64,000 nucleotides of DNA, from the NCBI RefSeq assembly GCF_022095615.2, contig NZ_CP155559.1, positions 4,399,501 to 4,463,500 of the forward strand, read 5' to 3'. Position 1 is the stretch's first letter. The number at the start of each line of letters is the position of its first letter. The position numbers were made by a program, and so were the translations under genes. Shown here piece after piece: positions 34,822 through 43,735 of the stretch. The notes under the pieces are model-generated. The model was given only the letters and a program-made list of their open reading frames with translations, did no database searches and was not told the DNA's origin. Source of the stretch: Bacillus thuringiensis. GTDB taxonomy: Bacteria; Bacillota; Bacilli; Bacillales; Bacillaceae_G.

Positions 34822-35619
34822 TTACTCTGAAGCAAGTAGTTGCTGTAAATATTGATGCCAATATTCAGCTTCTGCTTGCTGTTTTTTTGTTGTGTGCCAT
34901 TGCATAGACAAAATCGTTTGTGCTATTACATACCATCTCATACGCCTAAGCAGCGATTCATCCATTTCAATATCATAATATTCGAGCCACTCGCTCCATT
35001 CATGGCGCGGAATGTACCAATATAATAACATACCGAGGTCTAGAGCTGGGTCAGCAATTACGGCTCCATCCCAATCAATTAAAAACAACTCATCTTCATC
35101 CGACAATAGCCAGTTGTTATGGTTCACATCACAATGGCATACAACGAATTCATTGTATTCAATATCTTTTAATGAATCCATTAAATATTGAAGGCCTTGC
35201 TGAATTGTTTCATCATCCCTTATATCTCCTCTTAAAACAAGTTGCAGTTGTTGTAATAACTCTTGTGCGTGAAGCGGCTGCTTCCCAAGTCTTTGAATCA
35301 TCTGTACAAGCGCTTTAGAGGAGTGTATTTTCTTCAAAAGTTTCGCAACACGTTCTAGTTTCATATCCTCTGGCTCTAGCTTCTGTCCCGGAAGCCATTT
35401 TTGAGCAGAAATTACATCACCGTTCGTTACCCTTCTTGTCCAAAGTAATTTTGGAACAATTCCTTCTGCTGACAATACCGCTAAAAAGGGCGATGTATTC
35501 CGCTTTAAAAATAACTTCTGTTGTCCGTTTTGCGCAATATACGCATCGCCCGTTACTCCACCAGCCGGTACAAGACTCCACTCTTTTCCTAATAATTGTT
35601 CCAACCATTCCATATTCAT
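34822..35619 (-). CDS. ytmP: YtmP, aminoglycoside phosphotransferase-like kinase
   Basis: A 265-residue APH/choline-kinase-fold protein. Brenner-type catalytic loop: CHCDVNHNNWL (catalytic Asp and metal-binding Asn). The DFG-equivalent is LIDWDGAVIADPALDLG. The N-terminal lobe has QKLFLKRNTS as the likely ATP-binding lysine. It is probably a small-molecule kinase; substrate unknown, and there is no specific evidence for antibiotic resistance. It lies convergent to ytzH, with 3 bases between the stops. Two ATGs (35619 and 35613) are possible starts. Confidence 0.88.
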   Translation of the reverse strand: MNMEWLEQLLGKEWSLVPAGGVTGDAYIAQNGQQKLFLKRNTSPFLAVLSAEGIVPKLLWTRRVTNGDVISAQKWLPGQKLEPEDMKLERVAKLLKKIHSSKALVQMIQRLGKQPLHAQELLQQLQLVLRGDIRDDETIQQGLQYLMDSLKDIEYNEFVVCHCDVNHNNWLLSDEDELFLIDWDGAVIADPALDLGMLLYWYIPRHEWSEWLEYYDIEMDESLLRRMRWYVIAQTILSMQWHTTKKQQAEAEYWHQYLQQLLASE

Positions 35620-35668
35620 TACCCGTTAACAAATCCTTATCTTTTATAGTTATGAAAAGAAAAACCGC

Positions 35669-35737
35669 AACATTTCTACACATGTTGTGGATTCATATAT
35701 TTTACTGTAAATGAAAAGAAAACTTGGCATAAGCCAA
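35669..35737 (-). terminator. tandem hairpins behind the pullulanase gene
   Basis: The first hairpin is TTGGC/GCCAA (35724-35737), followed on the minus strand by TTTTCTTTTC. The second pairs CAACAT with ATGTTG within 35669-35695, also followed by TTTTTCTTTTC. Both lie between pulA and ytmP. The rest of 35620-35846 shows no gene. Confidence 0.6.
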
Positions 35738-35846
35738 AAATTCTCTATTTTATTTTACAAAACCAGTCATAGAATGACAACTTATCAAAATCGTCACCTT
35801 TGTCAATTCTACATTTATTACATTCTCATCGTCAAGTAGCGATTTG

Positions 35847-37988
35847 TCACATTATCGTCAATATATACGTGCTAATCGGAGCGAGCCTAAGTTCCTTTCC
35901 TCTAAATGAAGAAATTGGCTCTATTTTCGCTTGCTTTTCGTTTACTAACACATGCCACGTTTCTTCTTTCGGAAGTTGCACCGTTTTAGCTTCTAAACCG
36001 CTATTAAATAAAACTATAATCTCTTTCCACGGTCCAAATGATTCTGCATGCTCTAGATGATATGCAAGTACTTCTGGAGATGTTTGCAAAAAAGTCATGT
36101 GTTTTTTTATAAGGTCTGCGTTTTGTAATCGGAATGCTCCGTGCTCTTTGCGAATCGCAATTAAACCTTTTATATAGTTAACGGTCTCTATCTCTTCCTC
36201 TTTTTGATCCCAATCTAATTGATTAATTTCATCATTTGCATTATAACTATTTTCATTTCCTTGCTTCGTACGATAAAACTCTTGCCCAGCATGTAAAAAA
36301 GGAATGCCTTGCGAAAGAATCACCATTGCGCTCGATAGAAGGTGACGTTTTTTCAAAATCTCTTCTGGCTCTTCATTACTCCGCATTAATTTATCCCACA
36401 TCGTCATATTGTCATGACATTCTACATAGTTAATGCTTTGCACAGGCTCTAGAAACAGACCTGTTTCTTTCATACTCAAAAGACTTCCCGATGCTATATA
36501 CTGCAAATGATTACAGTCTACATGCCCACCAAATGCAAAACCACGTTTATTTATATGAAAGGTACTCCCTTTTATCCCATCACGAAATTGATCATTAAAT
36601 TGCGCAATATGCGGCATTTTCTTTGCATTATTTAACGTTGCTTTTTCTTCAGCAGGAAGTGGTGTTTGTAGCTCCCATCCTTCTCCTAATAACAATGCAT
36701 CTCGCTTTATGTTTCGCACTTCTTTTTCTATTATATTCATTGTATCCACATCTAAAATTCCCATTAAGTCGAATCGGAATCCGTCAACATTGTATTCAGT
36801 AAGCCAATATAAAATAGACTCTACAATGAATTTCCTCATCATTTTCCGTTCAGATGCTATATCATTCCCGACTCCCGTCCCATTAGAAGGCATGCCATCT
36901 TCACCATGACGAAAATAATATCCTGGGACAAGCTTTTCAAATGATGATAGCTCTCTTTCATACACATGATTATATACAACATCTATAATTACCCTAATGC
37001 CATGCTCATGAAATGTTTCAATCAACTGTTTACACTCTACTATCCTGTTATACGGATCAGAGAGGTCTGTAGCATAATATCCCGTTGGCGCATTATAATA
37101 TAACGGATTGTAACCCCAATTATATGCAGAGGAAGGATTCGCCTCATCTACACCACCGAAACAATATAAAGGCAATAATTCAACATGTGTAACACCTAAA
37201 TCTTTTATATGAGACAAGCCTGTTAACGTCCCATTTCGCCCTGTTGTTCCTTCTTCCATTAGCCCTTTATATGTTCCTTTTTTACTCACACCACTGCCCT
37301 GATGAATAGTAGCATCACGAATATGCAGTTCATACAATATGGCATCTGTCATTGACTGTAATGTTGGTAATTGCTCTCTTTTTATTACATTTGTCTTTTC
37401 CAAATCGATAACAATGCCGTACTTCCCATTTACAGTCACTGACTTTGCGTAAGGATCGACCGCTTCATTCCATATTAAATTAATACAAACAAGAAATGTA
37501 TACTTTTCTCCAGCTAAATCACCTTGTAACGTATGAGTCCAAACCCCATTTTCTCCTCTATACATTTCATGATCGGTATATTCTTTATCACTTTTATAAG
37601 TCCTTACTTTTGCAAGCCTCGCAGTTGGAGCCCATACTTTAAATGTCGTTGCTTCTTTTTGATACACGGCTCCTAAATCTGTACCTTCGTAATAATACTT
37701 TTCATCGAAAATCGCTGTTCTTATGACAGCACCTATTTGTAAATCTGTTTCTTCATTCCGTTCATCTCGTACTGTATAATACTTCCCCACATCTAGCGGC
37801 TCTTCTATAAAGCACTCATACTTCGTTGCATCCGGAAGCGCAATTGTATGAGCAATCGGTAAATCTTTCACGTTACTTCCTTCTTGCAAACGAAATGTCC
37901 GACTTGTTCCATACGCATGTGGGAGCAAAATTGTAATTTTATTCATTTCATCTAAATAGGCATCAAATGGACGTTTTACTTTCAACAT
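35847..37988 (-). CDS. pulA: type I pullulanase
   Basis: Debranching glycoside hydrolase family 13 enzyme that cleaves alpha-1,6 bonds in pullulan and branched maltodextrins. The 713-residue protein has no signal peptide, so it is cytosolic like B. subtilis AmyX. It has an N-terminal CBM48-type region (ATTFKVWAPTARLAKVR), the type I signature YNWGYNP, VVYNHVY (region I), DGFRFDLMGILD (nucleophile Asp), LLLGEGWEL (acid/base Glu) and VECHDNMTMWD (third Asp). The catalytic set is complete. The position between ytmP and the ytlP-like gene matches B. subtilis amyX. A repeat-family-B element lies directly upstream. Confidence 0.96.
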   Translation of the reverse strand: MLKVKRPFDAYLDEMNKITILLPHAYGTSRTFRLQEGSNVKDLPIAHTIALPDATKYECFIEEPLDVGKYYTVRDERNEETDLQIGAVIRTAIFDEKYYYEGTDLGAVYQKEATTFKVWAPTARLAKVRTYKSDKEYTDHEMYRGENGVWTHTLQGDLAGEKYTFLVCINLIWNEAVDPYAKSVTVNGKYGIVIDLEKTNVIKREQLPTLQSMTDAILYELHIRDATIHQGSGVSKKGTYKGLMEEGTTGRNGTLTGLSHIKDLGVTHVELLPLYCFGGVDEANPSSAYNWGYNPLYYNAPTGYYATDLSDPYNRIVECKQLIETFHEHGIRVIIDVVYNHVYERELSSFEKLVPGYYFRHGEDGMPSNGTGVGNDIASERKMMRKFIVESILYWLTEYNVDGFRFDLMGILDVDTMNIIEKEVRNIKRDALLLGEGWELQTPLPAEEKATLNNAKKMPHIAQFNDQFRDGIKGSTFHINKRGFAFGGHVDCNHLQYIASGSLLSMKETGLFLEPVQSINYVECHDNMTMWDKLMRSNEEPEEILKKRHLLSSAMVILSQGIPFLHAGQEFYRTKQGNENSYNANDEINQLDWDQKEEEIETVNYIKGLIAIRKEHGAFRLQNADLIKKHMTFLQTSPEVLAYHLEHAESFGPWKEIIVLFNSGLEAKTVQLPKEETWHVLVNEKQAKIEPISSFRGKELRLAPISTYILTIM

Positions 37989-38018
37989 AAAAAAATCACC
38001 ATCATTCTTAAAGTTAAA

Positions 38019-38068
38019 ATAAAGTGAAACTTTGATCAGTAGGAAGGCTTTCCCACTGATTGTTAGCC
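38019..38068 (+). repeat. dispersed repeat family B copy with hairpin
   Basis: Begins ATAAAGTGAAACTTTGATCA and continues into an imperfect hairpin (ATCAGT-GG / CC-ACTGAT). The 22-base head differs from 43464-43485 at one position. The remainder to about 38160 contains another hairpin, GATAAG/CTTATC (38124-38141), but no gene. Confidence 0.7.
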
Positions 38069-38213
38069 CGCGCCAATTGGGCCTTTATGGACAGTAAATA
38101 GAGGGGTGAAACGAGCTGCAAATGATAAGGCTTTTCTTATCAGCGAAGCCCTATACAGTAACACATTATTCTCTATAGTATATTCACCTGTATAAAAAAC
38201 GTTTTCATACATT

Positions 38214-38759
38214 CTATTTTTGTAATTTTATTTCAGCAATCGCTTTATACTTCGGTGTCTCCTTCACGTGAGATTCGTATAAAGTAATCGTATCCGCCTG
38301 AAATGATATTTCAGGCACTTTCTTTATATGTTCTAAATCAAACTGTTCTTCTCCTACCCATTTACGAGCAACAGTAATATGCGGATGATACGGGCGCGTT
38401 TCTAAAGGAAATCCATTCCCTTCGCAAATAGCATGTACTTGCTTTTGTAATTGAAACAAATCTTGATTCTCGCTTACCTTTGACCAAAAAATACGCGGCC
38501 TATCTTCCATACCGAACGTTGAAAACCCTTGTAAGGTGAACGATAATTCCTTTGTTTCTATAAGTGTTTGTAATCCATTCTTTATTCCTTTTAATTGTTC
38601 CTCTGTCGCACTACCTAAAAATGAAAGGGTAATATGATAGTCTTCTTTATGTACCCACGAACGAAATGGTAATTCTTCCTGCATTTCCTCTTTATAGTTA
38701 GACAGCACTTCTTTTATATGACTTGGTAACGTAATCGCGACAAAATAATGCAGCTCCAT
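38214..38759 (-). CDS. thpR: RNA 2',3'-cyclic phosphodiesterase (2'-5' RNA ligase family)
   Basis: A 181-residue protein with the two HxTx motifs of the 2H phosphoesterase superfamily: HITLSF (about 43-48) and HITVAR (about 128-133). ThpR members open RNA 2',3'-cyclic phosphates. It corresponds to YtlP in the B. subtilis backbone order. The frame is open from 38810, but GGAG stands 9 bases before the ATG at 38759, and MELHYFVAITLP is the expected opening. An ATG at 38765 is the alternative. Confidence 0.92.
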   Translation of the reverse strand: MELHYFVAITLPSHIKEVLSNYKEEMQEELPFRSWVHKEDYHITLSFLGSATEEQLKGIKNGLQTLIETKELSFTLQGFSTFGMEDRPRIFWSKVSENQDLFQLQKQVHAICEGNGFPLETRPYHPHITVARKWVGEEQFDLEHIKKVPEISFQADTITLYESHVKETPKYKAIAEIKLQK

Positions 38760-38895
38760 GTACATCTTCTCCTTCTTTCTATTGTTGCTTTTCTTTCTTA
38801 TCTCATTCAATTAAAAAGAATCAAACTTTCCTAAAAGTTTAACCAAGTTAAGATCGCGAAATCAATTATATCGACGTTTCAACAAACTATATGTA

Positions 38896-38929
38896 ACAGA
38901 AAACCGTCCCAAAATATTTATTGGGACGG
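38896..38929 (-). terminator. terminator of pepV
   Basis: CCGTCCCAA (38904-38912) pairs with TTGGGACGG (38921-38929) over an 8-base loop, followed on the minus strand by TTTTCTGTT. Confidence 0.88.
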
Positions 38930-38951
38930 CCTCTTCTTATTTATATATCCA

Positions 38952-40358
38952 TTACTTCGCTAATTCATGAATTGCTTGCGCGTAAATTGCTGTTGCTTTT
39001 AATAAGTCTTCAATTTCAATGTACTCGTCTTTTTGATGCGCAAGTTCTTCTTTTCCAGGGAACAACGGACCAAACGCAACGCCAGCTTTCAATGAACGAG
39101 CGTAAGTACCGCCGCCGATTGCTAATAGCTCTGCTTTTTCTCCTGTTTGTTCTTCATATACGCGCTGCAACGTACGAATTAACACATGATCTTTATCAAC
39201 GTGATGCGGGCGAGAGTTTGAATAATCCGCCACTTTAAATCCATGACTACCAACGTATTCTTTTAACTTTGCAATCATTTCTTCAAAGTTAGTCGTAACC
39301 GGGTAACGTACATTTAATCCTAAATTACCACCATTCTTTTTTGTATAAGAAAGGCGACCAACATTCACTGTTAACGGACCGCTAATATCGTCTTTATAAG
39401 AAATACCAGCTTTCTCTCCTAAAATATCTCCTGTAAATGTTTCTGTCACAAACGATGCAAACGAAGCCCCTTGTCCATCAAGAGCAACTGTAGTTAAGAA
39501 GTTTGCCAGTAATAAACCTGCATTCTCACCCTTCTCTGGAGTAGATCCGTGAGCTGAAATCCCTTTGATTTGCAACGTCACCGTATTCCCTTCTACAATT
39601 GCTTCACCTATTTTTTTAGCAGTTTGTAAATACTCTTCATATGCTACTGTAAGTGCATTTACATCTTCTCCTGTAATAATCGCTTCTGCAAAATCAGGAA
39701 CCATATTTAAACGGCGACCTGATTCAAATGAAACAAGTTCATATGTACCGTTCTTCTCTTCACTACCACTTTGCACAACTTGTATATCAGAAATTCCTTT
39801 TTCTGCATTAATAATTGGAAAATCTGCGTCTGGCGCAAAACCGATTGTTGGCATTTCTTCGTTTTTAAAGTAGTGATCTACACATTTCCAATTGCTTTCC
39901 TCATCTGTTCCTAAAATCATGCGAACGCGTTTTGAAAGAGGTAAACCTAATTCTTTCACAATTTTCATCGCATAATAAGCTGCCATCGTTGGGCCTTTAT
40001 CGTCAATTGCACCACGCGCAAAAATCTTCCCATCTCGAATATCTGCACTATATGCCGGAGTCGTCCAGCCATCTCCTTCTGGTACAACATCAACGTGACA
40101 AAGAATACCTACTAACTCTTCTCCTTGTCCCATTTCAAGATGACCTGCATACCCTTCTAAATTTTTAGAAGCAAAACCTTCAGTTTCTCCTTTATGTAAC
40201 ATGAAAGATAAAGCTTTTTCTACACCTTCACCGAATGGTGCGCCCTCTTTCGCTGATTCTTCTTCCCATACACTTTTAATTTGTAAAAATTGTTGTGTAT
40301 CACGAATTAAATCATCTTTTCGTTTTGCAACTTCTTCTGTCCAATTAATCGCTGACAT
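38952..40358 (-). CDS. pepV: dipeptidase PepV
   Basis: Zn-dependent M20 dipeptidase that hydrolyses a broad range of dipeptides in the cytosol (carnosinase-like). From the ATG at 40358 the protein has 468 residues. Motifs: VGILCHVDVVPEGDGW (His and Asp ligands), GAIDDKGPTMAA (bridging Asp), LGTDEESNWKC (Glu-Glu), FAPDADFPI (Asp) and a late GGGTYARSL. The lid domain (about 200-310) contains SAHGSTPEKGENA. The frame is open from 40376, but MSAINWTEEV is the expected opening, preceded by AAGGATG. Confidence 0.95.
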   Translation of the reverse strand: MSAINWTEEVAKRKDDLIRDTQQFLQIKSVWEEESAKEGAPFGEGVEKALSFMLHKGETEGFASKNLEGYAGHLEMGQGEELVGILCHVDVVPEGDGWTTPAYSADIRDGKIFARGAIDDKGPTMAAYYAMKIVKELGLPLSKRVRMILGTDEESNWKCVDHYFKNEEMPTIGFAPDADFPIINAEKGISDIQVVQSGSEEKNGTYELVSFESGRRLNMVPDFAEAIITGEDVNALTVAYEEYLQTAKKIGEAIVEGNTVTLQIKGISAHGSTPEKGENAGLLLANFLTTVALDGQGASFASFVTETFTGDILGEKAGISYKDDISGPLTVNVGRLSYTKKNGGNLGLNVRYPVTTNFEEMIAKLKEYVGSHGFKVADYSNSRPHHVDKDHVLIRTLQRVYEEQTGEKAELLAIGGGTYARSLKAGVAFGPLFPGKEELAHQKDEYIEIEDLLKATAIYAQAIHELAK

Positions 40359-40376
40359 CACGCATCCATCCTTCAC

Positions 40377-40715
40377 TATATTGTTTCTTTCATCATAACA
40401 AACCGAAATCTCTTATGCCATATACGAAACTCAAATACCGAACAATTGTAATATTTCAGATATTTCCCATTAGTTTTTCTTTTATTTTTTCAAAAAATTT
40501 TGCAGGAATTTGGCGTTTTACGTAGAATTTTATGTGTTAGTTGACTGACCATATATAAAATGTCAACTACCAATATTTTTCTATATGAATATTTGTTAAA
40601 CTTTTGTAAAATTTAAGTAGATTAAAGCATGAATTTTATCATGTAGAGTACAATGGTAGTAACGACCTTCTTTCCTGAATGGGGTCAAAAAAACTAGTAG
40701 AGGAGTGGTTTTCTC
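40377..40715. other. long intergenic region between pepV and ytzE
   Basis: No gene was recognised in this 339-base AT-rich stretch. An inverted repeat AGTTGAC / GTCAACT brackets a GACCATATATAAAAT-type centre at about 40540-40570. TTTTGCAGGAATTTGG at about 40497-40512 and ACGTAGAATTTTATG just after are less AT-biased than their surroundings. Both lie upstream of ytzE and may be regulatory. A GAGGAGTGG ribosome site lies just before ytzE. Confidence 0.45.
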
Positions 40716-40937
40716 TTGAAACCTACAACTACTCGTATGCTAACACGCATTAAATCAATTTATATGTACATCAATGAAAACGGAACGGTAACGACGAAAG
40801 ACCTTGTAGATGAGTTCGGGATCACACCGCGAACGATACAACGTGATCTAAATGTGTTGCAGTTTAATGAACTCGTGTATAGCCCTTGCCGCGGTAAGTG
40901 GACAACAACAGGAAAGAAAGTGAGAATGACCTCATAA
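40716..40937 (+). CDS. ytzE: YtzE, short DeoR-type helix-turn-helix protein
   Basis: A 73-residue protein made of little more than a DeoR-type winged helix: MLTRIKSIYMYINENGTVTTKDLVDEFGI, then TPRTIQRDLNVLQFNELVYS. It lacks the sugar-phosphate effector domain of full DeoR regulators, which is normal for YtzE. Probably DNA-binding; targets unknown. The position next to pepV and the pseudouridine synthase matches B. subtilis. A terminator follows. Confidence 0.9.
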   Translation: MKPTTTRMLTRIKSIYMYINENGTVTTKDLVDEFGITPRTIQRDLNVLQFNELVYSPCRGKWTTTGKKVRMTS

Positions 40938-40968
40938 TGAAAAAATAATTGTATGTAAATAAATACAT

Positions 40969-40996
40969 ACCCCTTTCTAACTCATTAGAAAGGGGT
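40969..40996 (+). terminator. terminator of ytzE
   Basis: A perfect 11-bp stem ACCCCTTTCTA (40969-40979) / TAGAAAGGGGT (40986-40996) with a 6-base loop, then CTTTTC. Confidence 0.9.
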
Positions 40997-41018
40997 CTTT
41001 TCTGCGCCAAAAACAGCA

Positions 41019-41756
41019 CTATTTCTCAGTATCTACCTGATATGTTTTTAACATTTCTACTTCTTCATCTGATAGCTCTCGGTATTGTCCAAGTTCTAGC
41101 TCTTCATCTAATACTAATGGTCCCATCTCTGTTCTCTTTAGGTAGACTACTTTTTTCCCTACCGCTTCAAACATACGCTTCACTTGATGGAACTTTCCTT
41201 CTGTAATCACAAGCTCGATTTCAGAAATCTCATCGCTTTTTAATATTGTAAGTGCACCTGGCTTTGTTTCATAGCCATCATCTAAAATAACACCTTTAGC
41301 AAACTCTTTTACATCCTCTTCTGTTACTACTCCTGCAACGTGTGCATAATATTTTTTCGGCACATGCTTTTTCGGAGATAACAATTGATGTGATAACTTC
41401 CCGTCATTTGTTATCAATAAGAAACCTTCCGTATCAATATCAAGTCGTCCAACTGGGAACGGATCAAAAATTGCATCTTCTAACTCTAATAAATCTATTA
41501 CCGTTTCATGATTATCATCTTCTGTCGCTGAAATAACGCCTTGTGGTTTATGCAACATTAAATAAACAAACTCTTTATATTCCACAACTTCTCCGTGAAT
41601 CATAACTTCTTGCTCTTCTACATTTACATGAACCTTCGCATCTTTCACTGGCGTTCCATCAATTTTTACAACGCCGTCTTTCAATAGTTTCTTTACTTCT
41701 TTTCTACTTCCATATCCCATATTTGCTAATAATTTATCTAATCTCACGTTTTTCAC
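41019..41756 (-). CDS. rsuA: 16S rRNA pseudouridine synthase, RsuA family
   Basis: A 245-residue enzyme that isomerises uridine in ribosomal RNA. The N-terminal S4 RNA-binding domain (about 1-60, LDKLLANMGYGSRKEVKKLL) is followed by the catalytic domain with GRLDIDTEGFLLITNDG (catalytic Asp), KKYYAHV and EGKFHQVKRMFEAVGKKV. RsuA modifies U516 of 16S rRNA in E. coli; the exact site here is inferred. It is immediately downstream of ytgP on the same strand, with 32 bases and a hairpin between them. Confidence 0.9.
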   Translation of the reverse strand: MKNVRLDKLLANMGYGSRKEVKKLLKDGVVKIDGTPVKDAKVHVNVEEQEVMIHGEVVEYKEFVYLMLHKPQGVISATEDDNHETVIDLLELEDAIFDPFPVGRLDIDTEGFLLITNDGKLSHQLLSPKKHVPKKYYAHVAGVVTEEDVKEFAKGVILDDGYETKPGALTILKSDEISEIELVITEGKFHQVKRMFEAVGKKVVYLKRTEMGPLVLDEELELGQYRELSDEEVEMLKTYQVDTEK

Positions 41757-41774
41757 CTTCTTTGTTTATCATAG

Positions 41775-41801
41775 AAAAGGGGACGTAATTACGCCCCTTT
41801 T
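41775..41801 (-). terminator. terminator of ytgP
   Basis: AAAAGGGG (41775-41782) pairs with CCCCTTTT (41794-41801), with the palindrome CGTAATTACG in the middle extending the stem. It overlaps the ytgP stop codon. Confidence 0.8.
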
Positions 41802-43441
41802 GATTTCAACTTTATTTTGAATCTATTGCCAAGTTTACGTTGGATTTTCTCTAACGCTTCTCCGCCAAATACTCGTTCAAGTACTCCTGTGCGAATTGCT
41901 AACAATCCGTACACAAGACCACCAATACCTGCACAAACCACAACTGTAATAAGAGCACCCATTCGGCCATCAGGCGAGATCATGAAGGACAGAATCCATT
42001 GTGATAACTTTACAGCAATGACCATTACAAGTGTTAATACTGCAATTTGGAAAGTTCTCTTATATACAACACCAAATGAATAGTGTACATGTTTTTTGAT
42101 TTGTCGATTCGTATACCATACGGAAGCTAAGAATCCGACTGCTGTTGCTAAAATCGCTCCAACTGTACCAAAATAACGAATAAAGATTACGTTACATACG
42201 AATTTCAAAATAACACCCATAATAAGCGCGACAATCGCATGTTTTTGTTGATTGATTCCTTGCAGAATTGCTGCTGTTACGGTAAATAAAGCGAATAACA
42301 ACGCAACCGGTGCATACCACATTAACACTTGTCCACCTAGTGGATCTAAGTCATAGAACGCAGTATAAATTGGATATGCAAGTGTTGAAATACCGACAAC
42401 TGCTGGCAATGTTAAGAACATATTTGCCTGGAATGTTTGTGTAATTTGTAACTTTAAATAACGGTATTGTTTTTCAGTAAATGATTTTGTAATCGCTGGT
42501 ACAAGCGTTAAACTAAACGCTGTTGCAAGCGATACAGGGATCATAATTAATTTATGCGTCCACATTGTGAAAATACCAAGCGCTCTCTCTGCGATATCAC
42601 CTTGGCCAATCGCTTGCATAATTGAATTAAATGTCAATGTATCAATTTGTTGATATAAAGGAATTGTTAACCCAATTACAACGTAAGGAATCGCATATGC
42701 AAATAATTCTTTAAATAATTGAACGGTACTCACTGTCGATTCTGGTACAGTTTGTTCAATTAAATATTGGTCCAAATGTTTTTTACGTTTTAACCAGTAC
42801 CAAATTAATACGCCGAGTGCTCCAACTGCTGAAACGAACGCAGCAAATGTCGCTACCCCAACCGCTGTTGCAACTGTACCGCCAAGTACTTTAATAACAA
42901 TAAAACTACCCGCTAATAAAAAGACGATACGAATAATTTGTTCAATAATTTGCGAAACAGTGGTCGGTCCCATAGATTGGTGACCTTGGAAATAACCACG
43001 AATTAAACTCGCTGCTGGTACAACAATAAGTGCAAAACTTACAAGACGAATAATCGTCGTAACTTCTTCTACATTACTGTGTATACTTTGTTTACCAAGC
43101 ATTGCTTCTGCAAACAATGGCGCCGACATATATAGAACTAGGAACGAAAGGACTCCTGTTACTATCATCATAACCATTCCCGAGCGGAACATTCTCCGGC
43201 TCGTTTTATAATCGCCAAGCGCATTATATTTGGAAACAAATTTGGAAACAGCAAGCGGCACCCCTGCCGTTGCAATACTTAAAAAGATCGTATATGGAAT
43301 GTATCCATATGTATAGAGCGTTCCGCCTTCTGTACCTACTAATGCATGAAATGGAAAGACGTAAATCATGCCTAAGAACTTTACTAAAAATGTCCCTAAC
43401 GTAACAATAAGCGTTCCGCGCAGAAATTTCGAATCGGACAT
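41789..43441 (-). CDS. ytgP: MOP-superfamily lipid flippase YtgP (MurJ/SpoVB-like)
   Basis: A 550-residue integral membrane protein with about 14 membrane segments, starting with FLRGTLIVTLGTFLVKFLGM. It belongs to the MVF/PST branch. B. subtilis YtgP (also called MurJ) flips lipid II across the membrane for cell-wall synthesis, redundantly with Amj. Typical conserved parts are the repeated PLYTY/PYTIF region and an arginine-rich loop after TM2 (SRRMFRSGMVMM). The C-terminus is basic (IQRKLGNRFKIKLKSKG). Position next to rsuA and ytfP matches B. subtilis. A repeat-family-B copy lies just upstream. Confidence 0.93.
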   Translation of the reverse strand: MSDSKFLRGTLIVTLGTFLVKFLGMIYVFPFHALVGTEGGTLYTYGYIPYTIFLSIATAGVPLAVSKFVSKYNALGDYKTSRRMFRSGMVMMIVTGVLSFLVLYMSAPLFAEAMLGKQSIHSNVEEVTTIIRLVSFALIVVPAASLIRGYFQGHQSMGPTTVSQIIEQIIRIVFLLAGSFIVIKVLGGTVATAVGVATFAAFVSAVGALGVLIWYWLKRKKHLDQYLIEQTVPESTVSTVQLFKELFAYAIPYVVIGLTIPLYQQIDTLTFNSIMQAIGQGDIAERALGIFTMWTHKLIMIPVSLATAFSLTLVPAITKSFTEKQYRYLKLQITQTFQANMFLTLPAVVGISTLAYPIYTAFYDLDPLGGQVLMWYAPVALLFALFTVTAAILQGINQQKHAIVALIMGVILKFVCNVIFIRYFGTVGAILATAVGFLASVWYTNRQIKKHVHYSFGVVYKRTFQIAVLTLVMVIAVKLSQWILSFMISPDGRMGALITVVVCAGIGGLVYGLLAIRTGVLERVFGGEALEKIQRKLGNRFKIKLKSKGA

Positions 43442-43463
43442 ACAAAAATCCTCCTACATCTAC

Positions 43464-43508
43464 ATAAAGTGAAACTTTAATCAGTGTGGGTGTTCTTCCC
43501 CACTGATT
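43464..43508 (+). repeat. dispersed repeat family B copy with strong hairpin
   Basis: The head is ATAAAGTGAAACTTTAATCA (43464-43483). The hairpin has arms AATCAGTG-T-GGG (43479-43490) and CCCCACTGATT (43498-43508). It continues TTAGTTGAACTATTCGACC, also found in no recognised gene. The rest, to 43735, is non-coding leader of ytfP. Confidence 0.75.
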
Positions 43509-43735
43509 ATTAGTTGAACTATTCGACCATTTACGGGCTGCCAAACTCCCTTTTTATTTCTCTTACATCTTAAGGTTTTAGTCTCATTGCCCACAAATAG
43601 CAGGATAGTGCTGAACTCTAACTTTTGTATTGTACCACAATTCTCTCCTTAAGCAGTACTTCACTCTATTTTTCTTTTAAGGGAAAACATGCTATTCTTT
43701 TAGGCAGGAAATGTAGAAAATGAGGTCGATATATT

